Of a stretch of DNA of 64,000 nt, positions 26,780-35,507 are shown piece by piece (within the stretch, counting starts at the first letter, position 1; each line of letters starts with the position of its first letter). The notes under the pieces are model-generated. The model was given only the letters and a program-made list of their open reading frames with translations, was not told where the DNA came from and ran no database searches. Origin of the DNA: Cellulomonas avistercoris (GTDB lineage Bacteria; Actinomycetota; Actinomycetes; Actinomycetales; Cellulomonadaceae); NCBI RefSeq assembly GCF_014836445.1, contig NZ_JACSQV010000002.1, forward strand, positions 132,789-196,788, read 5' to 3'. Made by a program: the position numbers and the translations under genes.

Positions 26780-26863
26780 CGCACGGCTGACCCCGCCCCG
26801 AGGAGGGGCGCCTGCGGGTGCCCGGTGGTAGACCGGTCACGTCGCCGACGTCAGGGGGTCACC

Positions 26864-27421
26864 GTGCACTGGGGCGCGCTGCTGCTCGACCAGCTCGACT
26901 TCTACTGGACCGCGAGCCTGTGGCCACGGGTCCAGGGGCTCACCGACGACGAGTACCTGTGGGAGCCGGTCGCCGGGTGCTGGTCGGTGCGGCCGCGCGC
27001 CGACGGCACGTGGCAGGCGGACGGCCTCGACGTCGCCGAGCCGGACCCGCCGCCCGTCACCACGATCGCGTGGCGCCTCGCGCACATCGCCGTGGACGTG
27101 CTCGGCACGCGCGCGCAGGCGCTCTTCGGCGACCTGCCCGCGGGCGCCGACATGTTCGACCCCCGGCTGCGGCCGGCGTCGCTGCCCGCGACCGCGGACG
27201 ACGCGCTGGCCCTCCTCGACGCGTCGTACCGCACGTGGCACGACGGGCTCGCGGGCCTCGACGACGACGCCCTGGCACGCCCGCTGGGGCCGCTCGGCGC
27301 GGGCTACGCGGACCAGCCGGTGGCCGCCCTCGTGCTGCACCTGCACCGCGAGACGATGCACCACGGCGGCGAGGTCGCCCTCCTGCGCGACCTGTACCGC
27401 GCCGGCTTCCGGTCGTCCTGA
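26864..27421 (+). CDS. DinB-like four-helix-bundle protein
   Basis: A 185-aa protein of the DinB/YfiT-like superfamily. Its His residues lie where this family binds one metal: WRLAHIAVDV (about residue 70), and the C-terminal LHRETMHHGGEVALLRDL. Members include thiol-dependent S-transferases using mycothiol or bacillithiol, but many have no known role. GTG 26864 is chosen because CAGGGGG lies 6 nt upstream and the preceding in-frame residues are Arg-rich and unlike the family. It appears to be a single gene. Confidence 0.78.
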   Translation: MHWGALLLDQLDFYWTASLWPRVQGLTDDEYLWEPVAGCWSVRPRADGTWQADGLDVAEPDPPPVTTIAWRLAHIAVDVLGTRAQALFGDLPAGADMFDPRLRPASLPATADDALALLDASYRTWHDGLAGLDDDALARPLGPLGAGYADQPVAALVLHLHRETMHHGGEVALLRDLYRAGFRSS

Positions 27422-27482
27422 CCAGCACGTCGTCTGCGGCGCGGTCCCCCGCCGGAACCTCCCGCACCGGCGTCGCGTTGCC

Positions 27483-27497
27483 CAGGGTGACACCCTG
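27483..27497. promoter_or_regulatory. Perfect 15-bp palindrome upstream of the TPM/pspA genes
   Basis: CAGGGTG-A-CACCCTG is a perfect inverted repeat that ends 15 nt before GTG 27513, just before the ribosome site GAAAGGA. Its placement at the leader suits an operator or a leader hairpin. The regulator is unknown. Confidence 0.5.
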
Positions 27498-27512
27498 AGA
27501 AAGGATCGACAC

Positions 27513-29570
27513 GTGCCCCTGGCCCGTCGCGCCCTCCGCCCGCTCTGCGCCCTCGCCGCCGGCGCGGTGATCGTCGTCGCCGGAGCGGGAGGCGCTGCCG
27601 CGCAGGCGCCGTTCGACCTCGGGGGCGCGACGGTGGTCGACCGCGCCGGCGTGCTCGAGGACCCGGCGGCCGTGCAGCAGGCCGTGGACCGGGTCGGGCA
27701 GGACACCCCGTACCGGCTGACCGTGGTCTACGTCGACACGTTCGACGGCCTCGGCGCGGAGACGTGGGTGCAGCGCACCGCCGAGGAGTCGGGGCTCGGG
27801 CAGTCGGACGCCGTGCTCGCCGTCGCCGTGGACGACGCGCAGTACACGCTGGCCCCCACGTCGCTCGGCACGATCACGCCCGCGCAGCTCGACCGCGTCG
27901 CGGACGACGTCCGGGCCGAGCTGTCGGACGGCGACTGGGACGGCGCCGCGGTCGCGGCCGCCGACGGCATCGTCGAGGCGGCGGGCGGCCGGTCCTCCGG
28001 TGCGGCGTCCGGCGGCGGGTCGTCCGGCGGCGCGCTGACGGCGGTGCTGCTCGTCGGCGCCGCGGTCATCGGCGCGGTGCTGCTGTTCACGTTCCTGCGC
28101 CGCCGCACGAACCGGCCGGCGGGCGTGCTGCGCGACACCGCGGGCGCGACGCGCGTCGCGGGCGCGGCGGACGAGTTCGCGGCCCTGCCGACCGCGGAGC
28201 TGGACCACCGCTCGGCGTCCGCGCTGGTCGCGCTCGACGACGCGCTGCGCTCGTCCGAGGAGGAGCTCGGGTTCGCGCAGGCGCAGTTCGGCACCGAGCC
28301 CACGCGCGAGTTCGAGACGGTCCTCGCGCAGGGCAAGCAGACGCTCACCGAGGCCTTCCGGCTGCGCCAGACGCTCGACGACGACGTCCCGGACACCGAG
28401 GAGCAGGTGCGCGCCACCTCGGCGCAGATCCTGCGGCTGTGCGGGCAGGTCGAGGACGCCCTCGACCAGCAGAAGGAGGCGTTCGACCGGCTGCGCGCCA
28501 TCGAGGCCCGCGTCGACGACGCCGTCGAGGCGCACCAGCGCGAGGCGCAGCGGCTGCGGGCGCGCGTCGAGCCCGCCCGCGCCGCCGTCACCGCGCTCGC
28601 GGCGCGCTACTCGCCCGACACGCTGGGTTCCGTGGCCGGCAACCCGGACCAGGCCGCGCGGCTCCTCGACGACGTCGACGACGCGCTCACGCAGGCCCGC
28701 GCCCGCTCCGCCGAGGGCGACAAGGGCGGTGCCGTCGGGTTCGCCCGCGCCGCGGAGGAGGCCCTCGCGCAGGCCACGACGATGCTCGACGCGGTCGGCT
28801 CCGCGGACAGCGAGCTCGCGGCCGCGGGTGCCCGCCTCGAGGCCGGCATCGCGTCGATCACGGCGGACCTGGCCGACGCCGCGCGCCTGGCCCCGGGCGA
28901 CCCGCAGGTCGCCCCGCACGCGCAGGAGGCGCGCGCGGCCGTCGAGAACGCGCAGGCCGCCCGCAGCGGCACGGGCGACCCGCTCGCGGCGCTGCGCCGC
29001 CTCACGTCCGCCGAGGCCGCGATCGACGCCGCGCTCGCACCGCGGCGCGACGCCGAGGAGCGCGGTCGGCGCGCGCTGGCGCTGCTCGACGACACCCTCG
29101 GACGGCTCGACTCCGCCGTGCGCGCGACCACCGACTACATCAGCACCCGTCGCGGCGCCGTCGGGCCGCAGGCCCGCACCCGGCTGGCGGAGGCCGACCG
29201 GCTGCGGCTGCGCGCGCTCGACCAGCGCACCACCGACCCCGAGGCGGCCCTCGCCACCGCGCAGCGCGGCGAGCAGCTCGTCGCCGAGGCGCAGCGGCTC
29301 GCGCGCACCGACGTCGAGAACGCCCAGTGGCACGACGACGACCGCCGCGGCGGCCGGGGCGGCGGCAGCGACGTGGGCGGCATGATCCTCGGCGGCATCC
29401 TCATCGACTCGATCCTGCGCGGCGGCGGACGCGGCGGCGGCGGGTGGGGCGGTGGCGGCGGCAGCTGGGGAGGCGGCGGCTTCGGCGGCGGCGGACGCGG
29501 CGGCGGGTTCGGGGGCGGGTTCGGCGGCGGCGGAGGGTTCGGCGGCGGCGGGCGCGGCGGCGGGTTCTGA
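27513..29570 (+). CDS. TPM-domain membrane protein with long coiled-coil and glycine-rich tail
   Basis: A 685-aa protein. A signal peptide (about 1-31) precedes an extracytoplasmic TPM domain (about 35-155: DRAGVLEDPAAV, YVDTFDG, AVAVDDAQY). A membrane helix lies at about 172-195, and the large cytoplasmic part is mostly Ala/Gln/Glu-rich helix likely to form coiled coils. The last 70 residues are a Gly-rich tail with repeated GGG(F/W) units and MILGGILIDSIL. TPM proteins are tied to photosystem II repair in plants and to membrane or envelope stress in bacteria. The pspA gene 90 nt downstream supports a membrane-maintenance role. GTG 27513 follows GAAAGGA. Confidence 0.85.
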   Translation: MPLARRALRPLCALAAGAVIVVAGAGGAAAQAPFDLGGATVVDRAGVLEDPAAVQQAVDRVGQDTPYRLTVVYVDTFDGLGAETWVQRTAEESGLGQSDAVLAVAVDDAQYTLAPTSLGTITPAQLDRVADDVRAELSDGDWDGAAVAAADGIVEAAGGRSSGAASGGGSSGGALTAVLLVGAAVIGAVLLFTFLRRRTNRPAGVLRDTAGATRVAGAADEFAALPTAELDHRSASALVALDDALRSSEEELGFAQAQFGTEPTREFETVLAQGKQTLTEAFRLRQTLDDDVPDTEEQVRATSAQILRLCGQVEDALDQQKEAFDRLRAIEARVDDAVEAHQREAQRLRARVEPARAAVTALAARYSPDTLGSVAGNPDQAARLLDDVDDALTQARARSAEGDKGGAVGFARAAEEALAQATTMLDAVGSADSELAAAGARLEAGIASITADLADAARLAPGDPQVAPHAQEARAAVENAQAARSGTGDPLAALRRLTSAEAAIDAALAPRRDAEERGRRALALLDDTLGRLDSAVRATTDYISTRRGAVGPQARTRLAEADRLRLRALDQRTTDPEAALATAQRGEQLVAEAQRLARTDVENAQWHDDDRRGGRGGGSDVGGMILGGILIDSILRGGGRGGGGWGGGGGSWGGGGFGGGGRGGGFGGGFGGGGGFGGGGRGGGF

Positions 29571-29579
29571 CGACCTCAC

Positions 29580-29603
29580 GCACCCGCCGACGACGGCGGG
29601 TGC
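29580..29603. terminator. Hairpin between the TPM gene and pspA
   Basis: GCACCCGCCG and CGGCGGGTGC form a perfect 10-bp stem with an ACGA loop, starting 10 nt after the TPM stop. No U-run follows. It may terminate or attenuate read-through into pspA, giving pspA separate expression. Confidence 0.6.
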
Positions 29604-29659
29604 GGCACGTGACACCGGGCGGACGGTCCGGGTCGGCACCACAGGGAGGGCACGACACG

Positions 29660-30439
29660 ATGACCGAGAAGCAGTCGATCTTCGGACGGATCGCGCAGCT
29701 GACGCGCGCGAACATCAACGCGCTCATCGACCAGGCCGAGGACCCCCAGAAGATGCTCGACCAGCTCGTGCGGGACTTCACGGGCTCCATCGCCGACGCC
29801 GAGAAGGCCATCGCGCAGTCCATCGGCAACCTGCGCCTCGCCGAGCAGGACTACAACGAGGACGTCGCCGCGGCCCGCGACTGGGGCCAGAAGGCGGTCG
29901 CGGCGTCGTCGCGCGCCGACCAGTTCCGCGCCGCCGGGGACACGGCCAACGCCGACAAGTTCGACAACCTCGCGAAGATCGCGATCGGCAAGCAGCTCGC
30001 CGCCGAGCAGGAGGTCCGTGACGCCGAGCCCGTGATCGCCTCGCAGCGCGACACGGTCGAGAAGCTCAAGTCCGGCCTGGCGCAGATGAAGGACAAGCTG
30101 GGCCAGCTCAAGTCCCGTCGCGACACCCTCGTCGCGCGCCAGAAGTCCGCGCAGGCGCAGCGGCAGGTGCAGGAGGCGATCGGCTCGATCAACGTGCTCG
30201 ACCCGACGAGCGAGATCGCGCGCTTCGAGGAGAAGGTCCGCCGCGAGGAGGCCTACGCGGCGGGTCAGGCCGAGCTGGCGGCGTCGTCGCTCGACGCGCA
30301 GTTCGCCGAGCTCGAGTCGGCGGGCACCGAGATCGAGATCGAGGCCCGGCTCGCCGCGCTCAAGCAGGGTGCCAACCCGCGGGAGATCGAGGCCACGACG
30401 GTGACGCCACAGATCGGCACCGGCACGTCGGACGCCTGA
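29660..30439 (+). CDS. pspA: PspA/IM30 family membrane-stress protein
   Basis: A 259-aa, almost fully alpha-helical protein starting with the family N-terminus: FGRIAQLTRANINALIDQAEDPQKML, an amphipathic membrane-binding helix followed by the DPxKM element. Long coiled-coil helices follow (about residues 25-215) with heptad-like Ala/Glu/Lys. PspA/Vipp1 proteins form ESCRT-III-like oligomers that stabilise damaged membranes. ATG 29660 follows GGGAGGG. The C-terminal 30 residues (TVTPQIGTGTSDA end) are a short tail. It is paired with the TPM gene. Confidence 0.93.
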   Translation: MTEKQSIFGRIAQLTRANINALIDQAEDPQKMLDQLVRDFTGSIADAEKAIAQSIGNLRLAEQDYNEDVAAARDWGQKAVAASSRADQFRAAGDTANADKFDNLAKIAIGKQLAAEQEVRDAEPVIASQRDTVEKLKSGLAQMKDKLGQLKSRRDTLVARQKSAQAQRQVQEAIGSINVLDPTSEIARFEEKVRREEAYAAGQAELAASSLDAQFAELESAGTEIEIEARLAALKQGANPREIEATTVTPQIGTGTSDA

Positions 30440-30447
30440 CGGACGAC

Positions 30448-30487
30448 GACGGCCCCGGTCCCCGCACGTCGGGGGGCCGGGGCCGTC
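30448..30487. terminator. Strong bidirectional terminator
   Basis: GACGGCCCCGG-T-CCCC pairs with GGGG-GG-CCGGGGCCGTC around a short GCACGTC loop, between the convergent pspA and glutamine amidotransferase genes. The long GC stem suits termination in both directions. Confidence 0.8.
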
Positions 30488-30514
30488 GCGTTGTCGGTGT
30501 CGTTGTCCGCGTCG

Positions 30515-31297
30515 TCAGACGCTGACGCGGTGGGCCGCGGCGCGCTCGTGCACCAGGCCGGCGAACGCGTCGGCGACGGCGCGTCCGGACACCGTGAGCT
30601 CGTCGGCGCGCGCGGTCATCTGCGCGACGACCGCCTCGGTGTCCACGGCGTCGTTCCCCTCCGCCCAGGTGCGGATCGTCGCGACCCCGGCCTCGGGGTG
30701 GAACTGCACGCCCCAGGCGCTGCCGATGCGGAACGCCTGGAAGGGGTACATCGCCGTCGAGGCGAGCCAGACCGCCCCGCGGGGCAGGTCCACGACGGCG
30801 TCGCCGTGCATGCTCGGCTGGGGGCTGGTCCGCGCCGCGCCGGCGTGCCGGACGAGCGCGCCGACGAGCGGGTCGGCCGCGGCCTCCGGGCGCCAGCGCA
30901 CGTCGACGACGCCCGCCTCGCACCCCGGGGGCGCCGCGAGCTCGACGCGTCCGCCGCGCGCGACGGCGAGCAGCTGGGCACCCAGGCAGATGGCGAGGGC
31001 CGGCACGTCGGTCGCGCTGACGACGGCCAGCAGGTCGCGCAGCGGCCGCAGCCACGGTGCGGCGTCGTCGTCGTGCGCGGACATGGGGCCGCCCAGGACG
31101 ACGAGCCCGTCACCCACCTCGGTCGGGCCGGGCAGGGCGTCACCGAGGTCGGCGCGCACCAGGTGCACGTCGATCCCCGTCCACCACTCGGCGAAGCGGT
31201 CGAGGCCGCAGTCGGGGGAGCTCTGCACGACGGTGACGCGGGGCCTCGCCCCGGCGTCCGCAGCGTCGAGCGCGTGGTCGCTGAAGGGAACGGTCAC
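30515..31297 (-). CDS. Class I glutamine amidotransferase-like protein
   Basis: A 260-aa single-domain protein. AICLGAQ holds the nucleophile Cys104, and GVQFHPE holds His200 and Glu202, completing the triad. GGPMSAHDD is the usual early loop of the GuaA-like stand-alone amidotransferases. It should hydrolyse glutamine or a gamma-glutamyl compound in the cytoplasm. No synthase partner gene is adjacent, so the acceptor is unknown. Its start is GTG 31297, six nt after a TACCGT hexamer on the same strand. Confidence 0.88.
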   Translation of the reverse strand: MTVPFSDHALDAADAGARPRVTVVQSSPDCGLDRFAEWWTGIDVHLVRADLGDALPGPTEVGDGLVVLGGPMSAHDDDAAPWLRPLRDLLAVVSATDVPALAICLGAQLLAVARGGRVELAAPPGCEAGVVDVRWRPEAAADPLVGALVRHAGAARTSPQPSMHGDAVVDLPRGAVWLASTAMYPFQAFRIGSAWGVQFHPEAGVATIRTWAEGNDAVDTEAVVAQMTARADELTVSGRAVADAFAGLVHERAAAHRVSV

Positions 31298-31303
31298 GGT
31301 TCA

Positions 31304-31309
31304 ACGGTA
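31304..31309 (-). promoter_or_regulatory. -10 hexamer TACCGT of a probable leaderless transcript
   Basis: On the minus strand TACCGT ends 6 nt before GTG 31297, with no ribosome site. The remainder of the 31298-31482 divergent gap carries the promoter of the response-regulator gene, for which only a weak GAGAAT at 31471-31476, 6 nt before ATG 31483, is seen. Confidence 0.5.
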
Positions 31310-31482
31310 GCGGCGAGGGGCCGCTGAGCCGAATGTCCAGGTCACATGTCCACAACGATCTGCGTCTCGTGCGCAGCGGCCGCTCGCGCCCTCATGACGC
31401 GTCCAGGAACCTCCCAGGTGACGCCCCCGACTTCCTCTCCGGCACTCAGGCGGCTCCCAGGATCCGGCGCGAGAATGGGGAC

Positions 31483-32202
31483 ATGACCAGCACGCCCGAG
31501 GCCCGCCTGCTCGTCGTGGACGACGAGCCGAACATCCGTGAGCTGCTCGCGACGTCGCTGCGCTTCGCGGGGTTCGAGGTGCACGCGGCCGCCGACGGGA
31601 TGTCCGCCCTGCGGCTCGCGCGCGACATCGAGCCGGACCTCGTGGTGCTCGACGTCATGCTGCCCGACATGGACGGGTTCACGGTCACCCGCCGCCTGCG
31701 CGAGAAGGGCCAGCACGTGCCCGTGCTCTTCCTCACCGCGCGCGACGACACGGCCGACAAGGTGCAGGGCCTGACCGTCGGCGGGGACGACTACGTGACC
31801 AAGCCGTTCAGCCTCGAGGAGGTCGTCGCGCGCATCCGCGCGATCCTGCGACGCACCGCCCCGGAGGACGGCCTCGGCTCGTCCGTGCTGCGGTACGCCG
31901 ACCTCGAGCTCGACGACGACACCCACGAGGTGCGCCGCGCCGGGCAGGCGGTCGACCTGTCCCCCACCGAGTTCAAGCTGCTGCGCTACCTCATGCTCAA
32001 CCCGCAGCGCGTGCTGTCCAAGACGCAGATCCTCGACCACGTGTGGCAGTACGAGTGGGGCGGCGACGCCAACATCGTCGAGTCCTACATCTCCTACCTG
32101 CGGCGCAAGATCGACCACCTCACGGACGCCGACGGCAACCGGCTGCCCCCACTCATCCACACCCGGCGAGGCGTGGGCTACCTGCTGCGCGAGTCCGCGT
32201 GA
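31483..32202 (+). CDS. OmpR/PhoB-family response regulator
   Basis: A 239-aa regulator. The receiver domain (about 8-122) has VVDDEPNIRE, the phospho-acceptor Asp57 in VVLDVMLPD, LTARDD and KPFSLEEVVAR. The winged-helix DNA-binding domain (about 140-237) has LSPTEFKLLRYLM, LDHVWQY and ESYISYLRRKID. It pairs with the histidine kinase whose GTG overlaps its stop. The upstream gap is shared with the divergent amidotransferase gene. The regulon is unknown. Confidence 0.93.
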   Translation: MTSTPEARLLVVDDEPNIRELLATSLRFAGFEVHAAADGMSALRLARDIEPDLVVLDVMLPDMDGFTVTRRLREKGQHVPVLFLTARDDTADKVQGLTVGGDDYVTKPFSLEEVVARIRAILRRTAPEDGLGSSVLRYADLELDDDTHEVRRAGQAVDLSPTEFKLLRYLMLNPQRVLSKTQILDHVWQYEWGGDANIVESYISYLRRKIDHLTDADGNRLPPLIHTRRGVGYLLRESA

Positions 32203-33749
32203 CGGCAGCGGCGGACGCCACGGACGGTGCCGGTCCCGTCGCGGCGGCCCGCACCCTGTGGCGCCGCACGTCGCTGCACTGGCGGCTCGTGACGATCACC
32301 GCCGTCCTGCTCGGCACGGGCCTGGTCGTCGCCGGGGTCACCGCCACGACGCTGCTCGAGCGGAACCTGCTGGCACCGGTCGACGAGAAGCTCGCCACCG
32401 AGGCGCAGTCGGTCGCCGGCGAGGCGCTCGGGTACCTCACCAGCCAGCGCGGTCACATCGGGCCGACGGACTACTACGTGCGGGTGCAGACCCGCGCCCA
32501 GGAGGCCTCGGTCGTCAGCCCGGCGACCGAGCAGATGTACGGCATGCCGCGGGTCGCCGACCTGACGGCGCTCGACGCGTCGGCGATCAGCGGCGAGCCG
32601 TTCACCGTGCCCTCGACGCGCACCGGCTCCCCCTGGCGCGTCGTCGCCTACCCGTTCCAGGCGTCGGACGGCACGGCCGGGTCGGTCGTCGTCGGCCTGC
32701 CGCTGCGGGACCTGCACGGGACGGTCGTCGCGATGTCGTGGAGCCTGGCGGCGTCGGGCCTGCTCATCGTCGTGGCGGGTGTCGTCGCCGGCGGCTGGGC
32801 GGTCCGCCGGTCGCTGCGGCCCCTCGCCGAGATCGAGCGGACCGCCGCCGAGATCGCCGCGGGCGACCTGTCGCAGCGCGTGCCGGTCGCGCCGGCGAGC
32901 ACCGAGGTCGGCCGTCTCGGCGCGGCGCTCAACGGCATGCTCGCGCAGATCGAGGAGGCGTTCGACGCACGCACCGCGTCCGAGGCCCGCATGCGGCGGT
33001 TCGTCGCGGACGCGTCGCACGAGCTGCGCACGCCCCTGGCCGCGATCCGCGGGTACGCCGAGCTGTACCGCATGGGCGCCACGACGACGCCCGAGCAGAT
33101 CGCGGACACGATGCAGCGCATCGAGGGCTCCGCGGCCCGCATGGGGTCGCTCGTCGAGGACCTGCTCGCGCTGGCGCGGCTCGACGAGGGGCGGCGCGGC
33201 AGCATCGGCCCGGTCGACCTGACCGTGCTGGCCGCCGACGCGGTGAGCGACCTGCGCGCGCTGGACCCGCAGCGTCCGGTGCGCCTGGTGGCGCTCGACG
33301 GCGTGACGGCCCCGCGGGTCGTCGTGGGCGACGAGGAGCGGCTGCGGCAGGTGCTGGCCAACCTCGTCGGCAACGCCGCGCGCCACACGCCCCCCGCGAC
33401 GCCCGTCGAGATCGCCGTGGGCGCCGCGGACGACGAGACCGCCGTCGTCGAGGTCCGCGACCACGGCCCCGGCATCCCGCCGGAGCACGCCGAGCGCGTC
33501 TTCGAGCGGTTCTACCGGATCGACGCGTCACGCACCCGCGACTCGGGAGGCTCGGGTCTCGGCATGGCGATCGTGGCGGCGATCGTCGCGTCCCACGGCG
33601 GGACGGTCGCGGTGCACCCGACCCCCGGCGGGGGCGCGACCGTGCGCGTCGAGCTGCCCGTGGCCGGCCCTCCTCCCGCATCGCGGCCCGCCGATGCGAC
33701 GCCCGCCGCGGACGTGGCTACGATGACGGGTCCGTCGCCAACGTCGTGA
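32199..33749 (+). CDS. Sensor histidine kinase
   Basis: A 516-aa membrane kinase. One helix at about 30-50, an extracytoplasmic sensor of about 125 residues, and a second helix near 182-205 are followed by HAMP, the dimerisation box DASHELRTPL with phospho-His274, and the HATPase with N (VGNAARHT), G1 (DHGPGIP), F (FERFYRID) and G2 (GGSGLGMAI) boxes. It forms an operon with the response regulator by a GTGA overlap. The sensed signal is not deducible. The C-terminal 25 residues are a Pro/Ala tail. Confidence 0.93.
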   Translation: MTAAADATDGAGPVAAARTLWRRTSLHWRLVTITAVLLGTGLVVAGVTATTLLERNLLAPVDEKLATEAQSVAGEALGYLTSQRGHIGPTDYYVRVQTRAQEASVVSPATEQMYGMPRVADLTALDASAISGEPFTVPSTRTGSPWRVVAYPFQASDGTAGSVVVGLPLRDLHGTVVAMSWSLAASGLLIVVAGVVAGGWAVRRSLRPLAEIERTAAEIAAGDLSQRVPVAPASTEVGRLGAALNGMLAQIEEAFDARTASEARMRRFVADASHELRTPLAAIRGYAELYRMGATTTPEQIADTMQRIEGSAARMGSLVEDLLALARLDEGRRGSIGPVDLTVLAADAVSDLRALDPQRPVRLVALDGVTAPRVVVGDEERLRQVLANLVGNAARHTPPATPVEIAVGAADDETAVVEVRDHGPGIPPEHAERVFERFYRIDASRTRDSGGSGLGMAIVAAIVASHGGTVAVHPTPGGGATVRVELPVAGPPPASRPADATPAADVATMTGPSPTS

Positions 33750-33758
33750 GGCTGATCC

Positions 33759-34553
33759 ATGGGCGTCCATGACGCACCCGCCTGGCTGGTCCCGGCTTTC
33801 ACCCGCAACGTCGCCGAGGCCGGAGGCACCGCACCGGTCGAGCAGGTCCGGCGCACCGCCGAGGACCTCCTGGAGAGGTGGACCCGGCCCGAGCGGCACT
33901 TCCACAACCTCCGGCACCTCGTCGACGTGCTCGCGCGCGTCGACGAGCTCGACGAGGAGGCGCACCACCCCGAGCTCGTCCGGCTCGCCGCCTGGTACCA
34001 CGGCGCGGTGTTCGACTCGGCCGAGCGCAAGGCGTACGCCAACCGCGGCGGCGAGGACGAGGCCGCGAGCGCCGTCCTGGCCCGCGAGCAGCTCACCGGG
34101 CTCGGCGTGCCGGAGACGCAGGCGCAGCGCGTCGCGGACCTGGTCTCGGCGCTGATCCGGCACTCGCCCGACGTGCGGGACAGCGACTGCGCGGTCCTGT
34201 GCGACGCGGACCTCGCGATGCTCGCGACCGAGCCGCAGCGGTACAAGGCCTACCTCCAGGACGTCCGCGCCGAGTACGCGCACCTGCCGGTCGCGGACTA
34301 CGTGCGGGCGCGCCTGCGCATCCTGCACAAGCTCCTGGCACGCCCGTCCCTCTTCGTCAGCCCGCTGGCCCAGCCCTGGGAGGAGCCCGCGCGGCAGAAC
34401 GTCTCGGCGGAGCTGCAGCGCCTCGAGAAGGAGATGGCCCGCCTCGAGAAGGCCGAGGCCGACCAGGCCGCCGACCGGGCGGGCGACCAGCAGCAGGCCG
34501 GCCCCGAGGGACCGACGAACGGGAGCACGGCGACGCCCGCTCGCCGGGACTGA
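33759..34553 (+). CDS. HD-domain-like metal-dependent phosphohydrolase
   Basis: A 264-aa protein. RHFHNLRHLVDVL, AAWYHGAVFDSAERKAY, NRGGEDEAASA and a later CDADLAMLA follow the COG4339 predicted HD phosphohydrolase family. The position that usually reads HD reads HG (WYHG). The C-terminal 65 residues form a charged helix and a low-complexity tail. It begins 9 nt after the kinase gene, so it probably belongs to the same transcript. The substrate is unknown. Confidence 0.75.
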   Translation: MGVHDAPAWLVPAFTRNVAEAGGTAPVEQVRRTAEDLLERWTRPERHFHNLRHLVDVLARVDELDEEAHHPELVRLAAWYHGAVFDSAERKAYANRGGEDEAASAVLAREQLTGLGVPETQAQRVADLVSALIRHSPDVRDSDCAVLCDADLAMLATEPQRYKAYLQDVRAEYAHLPVADYVRARLRILHKLLARPSLFVSPLAQPWEEPARQNVSAELQRLEKEMARLEKAEADQAADRAGDQQQAGPEGPTNGSTATPARRD

Positions 34554-34578
34554 GGCGCCGCGCCGCCCCGCGCACCGG

Positions 34579-34869
34579 TCAGTGCGCGAACAGCCGCGAC
34601 GCGTGCGCCTCCGCCTCGGCGTACGTGCGCGCCGCGGCCTGCATCGCCGCCGCGATCTGCGCGAGGGACTGCTCGACACGGCCCTGCGTCACGTTCCACT
34701 CGGCGACGACGGACCCGAAGGCTCCGGCCGCACCGCCCCGCCACGTCACCTGCAGCTCGACGAGCTGCCGCTGCATCGCGGCGACCTCGGCCTGGATGCT
34801 CGCGGCGCGCGCCAGCACCGCCGCGGCGGACCCGTCGAGCTGTGCGGCGTCGACCTCGTACCTGCTCAT
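34579..34869 (-). CDS. WXG100-family (ESAT-6-like) protein
   Basis: A 96-aa protein with the two-helix hairpin layout of WXG100 proteins. The turn holds W-R-G (WRGGAAGAF at about residue 45), and a C-terminal helix ends AEAEAHASRLFA. The Y-x-x-x-D/E export signal is only roughly met (TYAEAEAH). Such proteins are substrates of type VII secretion. No EccC or partner WXG100 gene is in this window. ATG 34869 has GGAGGACG upstream; an in-frame start further out would add a non-family leader. Confidence 0.82.
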   Translation of the reverse strand: MSRYEVDAAQLDGSAAAVLARAASIQAEVAAMQRQLVELQVTWRGGAAGAFGSVVAEWNVTQGRVEQSLAQIAAAMQAAARTYAEAEAHASRLFAH

Positions 34870-35042
34870 GGACGTCCTCCCGGTCCGGGGTGCCGCCGTG
34901 CGCGGCACCGACCACCTCGACGCTAGGGAGGAGACGCGCGTCGTCGGGCGAGCCCGCAGCAGTCGGTGGACGGGCCGGTCCGGGGAGGTGCCTGGGGTCG
35001 GCTCGCGGGACGGGACGGACCGGCGTGCCCCCGCGCGTCTCG

Positions 35043-35048
35043 TAGCCT
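35043..35048 (+). promoter_or_regulatory. -10 hexamer TAGCCT of a probable leaderless transcript
   Basis: TAGCCT ends 6 nt before GTG 35055 (3 nt before GTG 35052) and no ribosome site intervenes. The rest of the 34870-35054 divergent gap shows no further feature. Confidence 0.5.
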
Positions 35049-35054
35049 CGGGTG

Positions 35055-35348
35055 GTGACCGTCCTCGTCGACCCCCCGCTGTGGCCCCGGCACGGCACGG
35101 TGTGGGGGCACCTCGTGAGCGACACCTCGTACGACGAGCTGCACGCCTTCGCCGCGCGCGCCGGCATCCCCCGGCGCGCGTTCGACCTCGACCACTACGA
35201 CGTGCCGGTCGAGCGGTGGGACGAGGTGGTCGCGCTGGGCGCCGAACCCGTCGGCACGCGTGACCTCGTCCGTCGCCTGCGCGCGTCGGGCCTGCGGGTC
35301 ACCGCCCGCGCGCGCCGGGCCCCCTCACCTCTCGGCCCGGGCGGCTGA
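35055..35348 (+). CDS. DUF4031 family protein
   Basis: A 97-aa protein starting TVLVDPPLWPRHGTVWGHL, with SYDELHAFA and a DLDHYDVP segment. This is the conserved pattern of the small actinobacterial DUF4031 family, whose function is unknown. The Asp and His residues of DPPLWP, GTVWGHL and DLDHYD could form a metal or nucleotide site, but that is speculation. The start is GTG 35055 or the adjacent GTG 35052. It is a lone gene between divergent WXG100 and metP. Confidence 0.75.
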   Translation: MTVLVDPPLWPRHGTVWGHLVSDTSYDELHAFAARAGIPRRAFDLDHYDVPVERWDEVVALGAEPVGTRDLVRRLRASGLRVTARARRAPSPLGPGG

Positions 35349-35507
35349 GCCCCCGCACGACCTGCGCGGACGTCGACCCCCGCCGGAGTGCGTCGGGCAC
35401 GGCACGCTCCGGTCGGGCCCCCTCGAGGTGCAGATGTCCGGCCCGGGCGTAGTGTCCGGAACGGCAGCATCGCGGCGAGGCGGCTCGTGAGGACGGCGGG
35501 GGGCAGC

